Under the pieces are notes generated by a model. The model made no database searches. It was not told where the DNA came from and saw nothing but the letters and a program-made list of their open reading frames with translations. 64,000 bases of DNA from CAYNRG01 sp047973125 (GTDB lineage: Bacteria; Bacillota_I; Bacilli_A; Erysipelotrichales; Erysipelotrichaceae), in contig JBKEBK010000008.1 of assembly GCA_047973125.1 (NCBI GenBank), forward strand, positions 1 through 64,000, given 5' to 3'. Position numbers and translations under genes: made by a program. Positions 43,187-50,155 of this stretch are shown here, piece by piece (position 1 is the first letter of the stretch; each line of letters starts with the position of its first letter).

Positions 43187-44248
43187 CTACCTCTTCCTAT
43201 AAGCCTTAAGCGTATTCTTAATCAGCATCGCAATAGTCATTGGTCCAACACCTCGAGGAACTGGTGTAATAAGCAATACTTTATCAATAACATCATCAAA
43301 ATCTACATCACCTACAAGCTTATTATCACTACCTCTATTTATTCCAACATCAATTACCACTGCATTATCTTTAAGATACTCTTTATTAATGAATTTACTT
43401 TTACCCATTGCTACAACTAAGATATCAGCTCTTTTACAAACTTCTTTTAAATCTTTAGTTTTAGAATGACACATTGTAACTGTTGCATCCCTATTTAATA
43501 AAAGCTGAGCAACACTCTTACCAACAAGAGCACTTCTTCCAATCACTACAACTTCTTTTCCACTTAAAGAAATATTGCTGTCATCTAATAATTCAATTAT
43601 ACCCAAAGGAGTACAAGGAACAAAACCGTCTTCACCTAAGAGTAGTTTACCCATATTTATTGGATGAAGACCATCAACATCCTTTTGATAATTGATTTCA
43701 CTTATAATTCTTTTCTCATCTTGACCATTAGGAAGTGGTAATTGCAATAAAATTCCATCAACACCATCATCCGCATTTTTCTCTTTTATAACTGAAATTA
43801 TTTCATCAGTTGAAGCATTTTCTTCAAGATGAACTAAAGTAGAATTCATCCCCACACTACTACAAGCCTTCTCTTTACCCTTAATATATGATAGGCTTGC
43901 TGGATTGTTACCAACAAGAATAACACATAAATTAGGAATCCTTTCTCCACTTTCTCTTATTACATCTATTTCTTCTTTAACACTTGCCTTAATCTTTTTA
44001 GAACACTCTAAACCATTAATAATCTTATCCATTTTCTCACCTCTATTATCTTCACTAATCATTTTATAAAAAACACTTAAACTATACATTATTATAGATA
44101 CTACTAAAATTAAAATTCCATAAACCAAAATCAATACCAATTTATATTCCTTGATACTTACACTATTTAAAAAATTTAAAAATATTAAAGTAAAAATAAA
44201 TACAATTATGATAAATCCTATTAAACTATTCCTACGATAATTTTTCAA
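43187..44248 (-). CDS. folD: FolD bifunctional enzyme with N-terminal membrane extension in frame
   Basis: The last 281 residues (from Met73, codon at 44030-44032) are a complete FolD: 5,10-methylene-THF dehydrogenase and cyclohydrolase of one-carbon metabolism, with NPASLSYIKGKEKACSSVGM, the catalytic Lys in YIKGKEK, ILLQLPLPNGQD and VPRGVGPMTIAMLIKNT. Uniquely, the frame extends upstream with no stop through two hydrophobic segments (residues 10-30 and 37-58). A TTG start at 44248 behind AAGGGA overlaps the dtd stop, and Met73 has its own GAGGTG site, so either a membrane-anchored fusion or both forms could be made. Confidence 0.85.
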   Translation of the reverse strand: MKNYRRNSLIGFIIIVFIFTLIFLNFLNSVSIKEYKLVLILVYGILILVVSIIMYSLSVFYKMISEDNRGEKMDKIINGLECSKKIKASVKEEIDVIRESGERIPNLCVILVGNNPASLSYIKGKEKACSSVGMNSTLVHLEENASTDEIISVIKEKNADDGVDGILLQLPLPNGQDEKRIISEINYQKDVDGLHPINMGKLLLGEDGFVPCTPLGIIELLDDSNISLSGKEVVVIGRSALVGKSVAQLLLNRDATVTMCHSKTKDLKEVCKRADILVVAMGKSKFINKEYLKDNAVVIDVGINRGSDNKLVGDVDFDDVIDKVLLITPVPRGVGPMTIAMLIKNTLKAYRKR

Positions 44249-44694
44249 AGCTTCATATCCCTTGAATCCATAATAATAGTTACTGGACCATCATTTACAA
44301 GCGACACTTCCATATGGGCTTGAAATACACCCTTAGAAACACTTACCTCTTCTTCTAAGGCTTCATTAAATAGCTCATACAATAACTTTGCCCTCTCTGG
44401 CTTTTCAGCCTCAGTAAAGCTTGGACGATTACCCTTTTTAAGATCAGCACTCAAGGTAAACTGTGAGACTGATAAAACTTTATATCCTTTATCAATAAGC
44501 GATAAATTCATTTTATCATTTTCATCAGTAAATATCCTTAAATTAAGAATTTTCTTAGCCATTTTCCTTACAGTTTCAACACTATCATCTACCCTAATAC
44601 CAACAAGTAAAAGCAAGCCCTCACCAATAGATGAGTGGATCTTATTATCAATTTTAACACTAGCTTCTTTAACTCTTTGTACAACTACTCTCAT
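44245..44694 (-). CDS. dtd: D-aminoacyl-tRNA deacylase
   Basis: A 149-residue enzyme that hydrolyses D-aminoacyl-tRNAs. It begins MRVVVQRVKEASVKI and carries SVSQFTLSADLKKGNRPSF (active-site region near 75-93) and the family's closing GPVTIIMDSR (Gly-cisPro-like segment). Length is standard. The ATG at 44694 has AAAGGTTGG upstream; the frame open to 44706 is not used. It shares its stop with the start of the folD frame. Confidence 0.93.
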   Translation of the reverse strand: MRVVVQRVKEASVKIDNKIHSSIGEGLLLLVGIRVDDSVETVRKMAKKILNLRIFTDENDKMNLSLIDKGYKVLSVSQFTLSADLKKGNRPSFTEAEKPERAKLLYELFNEALEEEVSVSKGVFQAHMEVSLVNDGPVTIIMDSRDMKL

Positions 44695-44808
44695 AAAGAC
44701 ATCCAACCTTTCTTTATCATATATAAGATTAACATTTTATACAACAGCCTTCAATACTTTAAAGAATAAAGTGAATACTATATAATAAGTATAAGGAGGA
44801 ACTTTTAT

Positions 44809-46059
44809 ATGAGGGAACCACTAGCATCAAGACTAAGGCCAAAATTACTAGATGACATTATCGGACAAGAGCACTTAGTAGGAAAAGATAAAATTCTAAG
44901 AAGATTTATTGAAGAAAATACTTTATGCTCAATTATATTTTATGGGCCATCTGGAACTGGAAAAACAACAATGGCTAAGTGTTTAGCAACAGAACTAAAA
45001 ATGAGTTATAAAAATTTTAATGCCGTTACTGGAAATAAAAAAGACTTAGATGCCATCTTCTTTGAAGCCAATTTATCAGGACAATTAATTGTCATTATTG
45101 ATGAAATTCATCGTTTAAATAAAGCAAAACAAGATTTACTTTTACCATATATTGAAAATGGAGAAATTATAATTATCGGAGCAACAACCGCAAATCCATA
45201 CTTTGCGATTAACCCCGCCATTAGAAGTAGGTGTCAACTACTACAAGTTAAAAAACTTGAAAGTACAGATATTATTAAAGCCATTAATAATGCCTTAAAA
45301 AATCCTGATGGATTAAAAGATATCGCCATTGAAGATCAAGCTGCAAAACTAATAGCAAACAACAGCAATGGAGATATAAGATTTGCCCTCAACCTTTTAG
45401 AAATCTGTAGTTTAACTCAAAAAGATATCACTTTAGAGAATGTATTAGAATATTCCAAATATCCAAATGCCACCTACTTTAAAGATGATGATGGCTACTA
45501 TGATATCCTTAGTGCCTTTCAAAAATCAATTAGAGGAAGTGATGTTGATGCTGCCCTTTACTACTTAGCACAACTAATAATAGCTGAAGACTTAGAATCG
45601 ATTGAAAGAAGACTTCTAGTAATCGCCTATGAAGATATTGGTCTTGCGAATCCGGCATGTGTATCAAGATGCCATCAAGCACTAGAAACAGCTAAAAAAG
45701 TTGGTTTTCCAGAAGCGAAAATTCCGCTTAGTACTGCTGTAATTGACTTAGCACTATCACCAAAGAGTAAATCAGCATACGAGGCTATAAGTAGTGCCAT
45801 AAAAGAAGCAAGCAGCACTCCCTATGAAATACCAGAATATTTAAAACTAACTCCTGTAACATTAAAAGATGATGAGAAATATGACTATAATAATAGTAAG
45901 ATTTGGCATCTTATACAGTATTTACCAGAGCAAATAAAAAATAAAACTTTTTATCACCCAGCAAACAACCGCTATGAAGCATTGCTAAAGGAAAACTTAA
46001 AAAAATTAAGACAAACAAAAAGATCATCCGATATTAAAAAGTTAAACAAACAGCACTAA
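44809..46059 (+). CDS. rarA: Replication-associated recombination protein A
   Basis: A 416-residue AAA+ ATPase of the RarA/MgsA/WRNIP1 group acting at stalled replication forks. The start PLASRLRPKLLDDIIGQEHL is typical; Walker A is IFYGPSGTGKTTMAK (near 44), Walker B VIIDEIHRLNKAKQD (near 97), sensor 1 IIGATTANPYF and the arginine finger AIRSRCQLL. The C-terminal tetramerisation domain YEDIGLANP...SPKSKSAYEAI is intact. It has its own promoter (-10 TATAAT near 44780) and an AAGGAGG site. Confidence 0.93.
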   Translation: MREPLASRLRPKLLDDIIGQEHLVGKDKILRRFIEENTLCSIIFYGPSGTGKTTMAKCLATELKMSYKNFNAVTGNKKDLDAIFFEANLSGQLIVIIDEIHRLNKAKQDLLLPYIENGEIIIIGATTANPYFAINPAIRSRCQLLQVKKLESTDIIKAINNALKNPDGLKDIAIEDQAAKLIANNSNGDIRFALNLLEICSLTQKDITLENVLEYSKYPNATYFKDDDGYYDILSAFQKSIRGSDVDAALYYLAQLIIAEDLESIERRLLVIAYEDIGLANPACVSRCHQALETAKKVGFPEAKIPLSTAVIDLALSPKSKSAYEAISSAIKEASSTPYEIPEYLKLTPVTLKDDEKYDYNNSKIWHLIQYLPEQIKNKTFYHPANNRYEALLKENLKKLRQTKRSSDIKKLNKQH

Positions 46060-46071
46060 CGGCTGCTAACT

Positions 46072-46100
46072 TTGACATTTATCTTTATTTTAGATAAAAT
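46072..46100 (+). promoter_or_regulatory. Promoter of the CAP-domain gene
   Basis: TTGACA 46072-46077, 17 bp, TAAAAT 46095-46100. Confidence 0.75.
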
Positions 46101-46127
46101 ATACTAGTGCCAATTATTGGAGGATTT

Positions 46128-47123
46128 ATGAAAAATTTAAAAATATTACTGAGCGTTTGCTTATTAGCACAACTATTCACTATAAGCAATCACAAGTTTG
46201 TACAAGATGTCCAAGCAGAAAACATTCAAAAAGAAATTACAATTCAAGTTAACAATAAAGAACACTTCAAAATAATTAAACAAAGAGCAATTTCTGATTA
46301 TATTAATGAAAATGAAATATCAATAGATGATATTGATATTGAAAATTCCGTAATGCACGTTGATGCCCTTGATGTATCAAGTGTATCAAGCAGATACATT
46401 AACTTACTTATCGATCTTAAAAGAAATGAAAATCAAAAAGTAGTAGCTCACCAAACAATTTCAGTTAGCTACTTACTAAATGTTGTTGATACTATTAAAC
46501 CGGAATTAGAAATGAAATATGATACTTTACAAGTTGAAAAAAATTCAGTATTTAATCCAATGGATGCCATTTTAAATATTAGTGATAACTCACAAGTTGA
46601 TCTAATGGATCAGGTGGTAGTAAATGGAATAGTTGATACATCACAAATCAGCAACTCAACTATCACATTCAGTGTTCAAGATGGATCTGGTAACACTATA
46701 GAAAAAAGTGTATATGTTCAAGTAAAAGATTACAAGAACTATGCAGGAGCATTCTCTAAGAGTGATGAAATCGATGAAATGCTTAAACTAATTAATAATA
46801 AAAGAGCACAGTTTAATCTAAGTCCATTAGAGCTTGCTGATGATAATGGACAAATTGCTGCAGCAATAAGAGCACAAGAAGCAAGAGGAAATATATCACA
46901 CACAAGACCAGATGGATCGCATTACCACAGTTCATTAGAAGAACAGGGTGTATCTTGGAACAACTACCCACTAGAAATACTGACCTATGGTAATTCAACA
47001 ATTAGTAAGAGTTTAAACTGGTGGCTTAACTCACCAATGCATCGAGCTATTGTCTTAAAAGATGGCTACGATACTATTGCAATCGGAAAATCAGGCACAA
47101 TGTGGGCTGCTATAGTATATTAA
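46128..47123 (+). CDS. Secreted CAP-domain protein
   Basis: A 331-residue exported protein: signal peptide (about 1-28), a cadherin/Ig-like beta domain in the middle (about 110-200, VVDTIKPELEMKYDTLQVEK and a calcium-like ISDNSQVDL), then a C-terminal CAP/SCP domain (about 210-331) with LLKLINNKRAQFNL-like helix, ARGNISHTRPDGSHYHSSLEE, and NWWLNSPMHRAIVL. The two CAP histidines are present. CAP proteins are common on Firmicute surfaces, role unknown. The ATG at 46128 has a GGAGG site; the ATG at 46107 does not. Confidence 0.85.
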   Translation: MKNLKILLSVCLLAQLFTISNHKFVQDVQAENIQKEITIQVNNKEHFKIIKQRAISDYINENEISIDDIDIENSVMHVDALDVSSVSSRYINLLIDLKRNENQKVVAHQTISVSYLLNVVDTIKPELEMKYDTLQVEKNSVFNPMDAILNISDNSQVDLMDQVVVNGIVDTSQISNSTITFSVQDGSGNTIEKSVYVQVKDYKNYAGAFSKSDEIDEMLKLINNKRAQFNLSPLELADDNGQIAAAIRAQEARGNISHTRPDGSHYHSSLEEQGVSWNNYPLEILTYGNSTISKSLNWWLNSPMHRAIVLKDGYDTIAIGKSGTMWAAIVY

Positions 47124-47152
47124 AAAAGGACCTTTAAAGTCCTTTTTTATAT
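47124..47152 (+). terminator. Terminator of the CAP-domain gene
   Basis: AAAAAAGGAC/GTCCTTTTTT hairpin straight after the stop codon. Confidence 0.88.
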
Positions 47153-47185
47153 TACACGTTATCTTTCTATATTCAGTATTAATAA

Positions 47186-47557
47186 TTATTTAAATAGGGC
47201 TTGGCACATTGATACAATAATTGATATTAATATTAATAAGAGAAAATCACCAGTAAATACAGCTCCATCAACAAGTGAAAAAGTAACGTGCAAAACAAAG
47301 GCATTAATCACAAGGCTAAATAGTCCAAAGGTAATAAGCGTAAGCGGTAAAGAAATAAGATTTAATATCGGCTTAATAAATTTTGTAACAAGCATTAACA
47401 CAAGAGCCATTACAAGTTTAACTTCAAGATTAGCAATCGTTACTTCCACAAAAAAGTAATCTATTAAACACACCGCAAGGAAGTTAAACAAATATGTCCC
47501 AACGATTGCTAGACCAATAAGTGTTAAACCAAATAAAGGGTATAATAATTTTTTCAT
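47186..47557 (-). CDS. Phage-holin-family-4-like membrane protein (YvlD type)
   Basis: A 123-residue protein with four membrane helices. It contains LVMALVLMLVTKFIKPILNL and LPLTLITFGLFSLVINAFVL, the hallmark of the YvlD/holin-4 superfamily found chromosomally in many Bacillota and actinobacteria. Despite the name it is not a phage gene here and is isolated. A role in envelope stress has been suggested for relatives. The ATG at 47557 is preferred; a TTG four codons earlier is possible. Confidence 0.75.
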   Translation of the reverse strand: MKKLLYPLFGLTLIGLAIVGTYLFNFLAVCLIDYFFVEVTIANLEVKLVMALVLMLVTKFIKPILNLISLPLTLITFGLFSLVINAFVLHVTFSLVDGAVFTGDFLLLILISIIVSMCQALFK

Positions 47558-47626
47558 TTTTTTTACCAACTTTCTAGGAATATCAATAATTTATTCAATT
47601 ATACTATCATAGAGAGGAAAAAACAA

Positions 47627-48259
47627 ATGTTCAAAATCGCAATTATCGGATTGCTGTTAGCATCATACATACATGCTGCAGCTAATACATACACCAATAA
47701 AACTAAAAAACTATTTTCGATTTGTTCTTCGTGTAATCGTCCTTTAAGATTTTATGACAACATACCAATTCTTAGTTATATCTTATTACACGGTAGATGC
47801 CGATATTGTAATGAACCCATAGATTCTTCATCGATTATCTATGAATTAATAACTCCTACTTTGTTTATTCTTCTCTATACATCAAATAAACATTTGATAT
47901 ACTATTTAATACTACTAACACTTTTATATTGTTGTAAAACCGATTTAAATGATTATACAATTCCAGATAGAGTACATTTTATTCTTGCATTACTATTATT
48001 AATAACACCGTATAAACCATCCATTTTCTATGCTTTAATTTATAGTCTTCCTTTGTTGTTCTTATCACTTCTTAATAAAGTTGGATTCGGTGATGCAAAA
48101 CTATTATTTTTTCTAGGATTACTTTTAAAAGAGACAATCATCTTAATCATGTTAATAGCATGTATAAGTGCATTATGCTATACAATAATTAAAAGATGTA
48201 AAGTAGTACCCCTTGTACCATTTATCCTTATAGGATATAACATTTCCATTTTCTTTTAA
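47627..48259 (+). CDS. Prepilin peptidase (type IV leader peptidase)
   Basis: A 210-residue membrane protease. The N-terminal cytoplasmic zinc ribbon CSSCNRPLRFYDNIPILSYI...CRYCNEPI has four Cys, and the catalytic Asp pair lies in CKTDLNDYTIPDRV (near 104) and GFGDAKLLFFLG (near 148). Seven or so helices. It normally trims type IV pilins or competence pseudopilins, and may methylate them. No pilin, secretion ATPase or competence genes are in the window, so its substrates are encoded elsewhere. GAGG site before the start. Confidence 0.9.
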   Translation: MFKIAIIGLLLASYIHAAANTYTNKTKKLFSICSSCNRPLRFYDNIPILSYILLHGRCRYCNEPIDSSSIIYELITPTLFILLYTSNKHLIYYLILLTLLYCCKTDLNDYTIPDRVHFILALLLLITPYKPSIFYALIYSLPLLFLSLLNKVGFGDAKLLFFLGLLLKETIILIMLIACISALCYTIIKRCKVVPLVPFILIGYNISIFF

Positions 48260-48293
48260 AAAAAGCCTTGACCATAAGAGTCAAGGCTTTTTA
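48258..48293. terminator. Bidirectional terminator
   Basis: AAAAAGCCTTGAC/GTCAAGGCTTTTT hairpin between convergent genes. Confidence 0.9.
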
Positions 48294-48295
48294 AA

Positions 48296-49321
48296 TTACT
48301 TCACTGAAACTTTATTGTTGTTAGCAGTTTCTACTGCTTTAAGATAACTTTCGATATCCATTGTAACACTTGTGATTAAATCTTCACCAGTAGGAACATT
48401 TTCTTCTGTAGGAACAGCTAAGAAATCAGCAACACTTTTACCAAGTGAGTATTCTTCTAAAGAAGCGATTTGTTCAAACCATTCTTTTTTAATTGGACTA
48501 GCTTCACGCATACCATAATCTTCTAACTTTTCTTTTTTAGTTCTTGTATCTTCTGATGCAGTAGCAATACCTTCTAATGTAATAGCAATGCTATTTTGAG
48601 CAGTATCGATAGCATTATATACAATTAGACCACTCTCATCAAGAGCAACTACAGCATATGTAGTATTAGCTTGTACACGACCTTCTTTATCAGCATCCGC
48701 ATCTCTTAAAGACATTGATGTAGATGATCCAAGACCTACTTCACTAGCACCTTCAACTTCAACAGCATTGTTAGCAGCAACTTCAAAAGCAGCTAAATAA
48801 CCATTAATTTTCATTGTACATCCAGTTAATAAATCAGTATCTGTTGGATAAGCATCTGCATCAACTGCAGTAGCTAAGAATTCTTCAACAGTCTTACCAA
48901 GAGCAAATTCTTCTAAGAATGCGATTTGTTCAAACCATTCTTTACCAATTTCACTTGATCCACGCATACCATAATCATCTTTCTTTTCTTTTTTAGTAGG
49001 CGTCTTAGCATCACTTTCAGTTAAGATTTTACCAGTAGTATCAAATTTAGCTGAGTTTTGAGCTGTATCAAATGATACATATTTAATAAGATCCCCTTCT
49101 AATACAACAGTTGCAAAAGTTGTGTTAACTTGTGCACTACCCTCTTTATCAGCTGCAGCATCTGAAACCTTAAAAGATGTAACAGAACCAACACCAACTG
49201 ATACCTTTCCTTCTGTCACTACAGGAGTTTCTGTAGGAGCAGGTGTTTGTGTTTCAACAGGCTTTTTAGTTGAACATCCAACAAGTGTTAAAGCCAATAA
49301 AGCAATTAAAATTTTCTTCAT
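48296..49321 (-). CDS. Lipoprotein with two tandem repeat domains
   Basis: A 341-residue lipoprotein. The signal is MKKILIALLALTLVGC (lipobox LVGC), followed by a Thr/Pro/Glu linker (PVETQTPAPTETPVV), then two homologous domains of about 150 residues. Each contains VGxGSxTSxxxxDADKEGxxQxNTT, a DTAQNS motif, KKEKxDDYGMR, KKEWFEQIAxLEEYxLGK and a final T(C)MxIxxYLxA. These domains recall the FMN-binding-like lipoproteins of Clostridia, but I cannot assign a ligand. The ATG at 49321 is the start; the ATG at 49339 falls inside its AAGGAGGA site. Confidence 0.8.
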   Translation of the reverse strand: MKKILIALLALTLVGCSTKKPVETQTPAPTETPVVTEGKVSVGVGSVTSFKVSDAAADKEGSAQVNTTFATVVLEGDLIKYVSFDTAQNSAKFDTTGKILTESDAKTPTKKEKKDDYGMRGSSEIGKEWFEQIAFLEEFALGKTVEEFLATAVDADAYPTDTDLLTGCTMKINGYLAAFEVAANNAVEVEGASEVGLGSSTSMSLRDADADKEGRVQANTTYAVVALDESGLIVYNAIDTAQNSIAITLEGIATASEDTRTKKEKLEDYGMREASPIKKEWFEQIASLEEYSLGKSVADFLAVPTEENVPTGEDLITSVTMDIESYLKAVETANNNKVSVK

Positions 49322-49341
49322 TTTTCTTTCCTCCTTCATAC

Positions 49342-49370
49342 ATTATAAATAAATTTAAAACCAAAATCAA
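49342..49370 (-). promoter_or_regulatory. Promoter of the two-domain lipoprotein gene
   Basis: TTGATT (complement 49365-49370), 17 bp, TATAAT (complement 49342-49347). Confidence 0.7.
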
Positions 49371-49441
49371 CACATATGTTAAAATATTGATTTGTGAAAA
49401 TTGGCGGTTTTTCACAAGAATAAATTATCATATTTAAACAT

Positions 49442-49472
49442 AAAAAAATGCCTTCTTAAAAGACATTATTTT
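49442..49472 (-). terminator. Terminator of the 67-residue lipoprotein gene
   Basis: Imperfect hairpin AATGTCTT/AAGGCATT followed by seven Ts on the minus strand. Confidence 0.6.
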
Positions 49473-49492
49473 TATTTTTTAAAATTAGATCA

Positions 49493-49696
49493 TTATGGCA
49501 ACTCAGTTACCTCAACACTTATTTCATCGTCCTCAGGTAAGTCCGTTATTTCAATCTTTAATTCATCTTCTACTTCTGCAGTTTCAGTAACCTCTGGAGT
49601 TTCTGTGATTTCAGGACTCTCACTTATTTCTGTTGGTTTTTTTGACGAACAGCCAATAAGGCTTAACAGTAATAATAACAATAGTATTTTTTTCAT
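49493..49696 (-). CDS. Small acidic lipoprotein
   Basis: A 67-residue lipoprotein. The signal MKKILLLLLLLSLIGC ends in a lipobox (LIGC), followed by SSKKPTEISESPEITETPEV and an acidic tail (about 40-67) with no fold I can name. Good GGGAGG site. The signal and the TETPEV-like linker are clearly related to the neighbours at 48296 and 49826, so it looks like a truncated or minimal member of a local paralogous set that has lost, or never had, a globular domain. Confidence 0.7.
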   Translation of the reverse strand: MKKILLLLLLLSLIGCSSKKPTEISESPEITETPEVTETAEVEDELKIEITDLPEDDEISVEVTELP

Positions 49697-49763
49697 AGAC
49701 TACCTCCCTTTTTTATATTATATTTTTCAATTAGGCTTTTAGTCAAGCTATTTAATAAAAATT

Positions 49764-49801
49764 AAAACCAACCAATGCACGAGTATACACGGTTGGTTAT
49801 T
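49764..49801 (-). terminator. Terminator of the 80-residue lipoprotein gene
   Basis: AACCAACC/GGTTGGTT hairpin plus TTTTAATTTTT on the minus strand. Confidence 0.8.
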
Positions 49802-49825
49802 AATTGTTAATACAATATGTTTGTA

Positions 49826-50068
49826 TTAGTTACTAGCTGCAGGTGTTTCAGTTACTACAGGAGTTTCTGTCACAACTGGTGTTTCAGTTACTTCTGGAGT
49901 TTCTGTTACAACTGGTGTTTCAGTCACTTCAGGAGTTACAGTGATTTCAGGAGTTTCTTCCACAACTGGTGTTTCAGTTACTACTGGAGTTTCTGTTACT
50001 TCTGGAGCTTTATTTGATGAGCATCCAACAAGAGCTAGAGCTAATAAAGCGAATAATATTTTTTTCAT
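49826..50068 (-). CDS. Small repeat lipoprotein (TETPVV repeats)
   Basis: An 80-residue lipoprotein: signal MKKILFALLALALVGC, lipobox LVGC, then almost nothing but a repeat of the unit TETPVV or TETPEV, about nine times, ending TPAASN. The DNA repeat is 18 bp. The product would be a lipid-anchored, extended acidic Thr/Pro/Glu stalk with no globular domain. Strong promoter (50089-50117), AGGAGG site and terminator indicate real, single-gene expression. Repeat number may vary between strains. Confidence 0.72.
   Translation of the reverse strand: MKKILFALLALALVGCSSNKAPEVTETPVVTETPVVEETPEITVTPEVTETPVVTETPEVTETPVVTETPVVTETPAASN
49828..50000. repeat. 18-bp tandem repeats in the lipoprotein gene
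   Basis: Units of the type GTTTCAGTTACTACTGGA (plus-strand view) code TETPVV and similar sixmers. They are uneven in third positions, so they are partly diverged. The gene at 49493 carries shorter versions. Confidence 0.75.
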
Positions 50069-50088
50069 TTTTCTTTCCTCCGAAGAAC

Positions 50089-50117
50089 ATTATATTATTA
50101 ATATTTACAGATAGCAA
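50089..50117 (-). promoter_or_regulatory. Promoter of the repeat lipoprotein gene
   Basis: TTGCTA (complement 50112-50117), 17 bp, TATAAT (complement 50089-50094). Confidence 0.75.
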
Positions 50118-50155
50118 TATTTTTTTAAATTATTTTATGTGAAATATCACATACT

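Noticed and set aside
47186..47557. Phage holin as a sign of a prophage
   Set aside because: The YvlD-like superfamily is chromosomal in many Bacillota, and no other phage gene is present.
49817..50017. Plus-strand frame with Phe/Ser/Tyr repeats
   Set aside because: Antisense shadow of the TETPVV repeat gene; no ribosome binding site.
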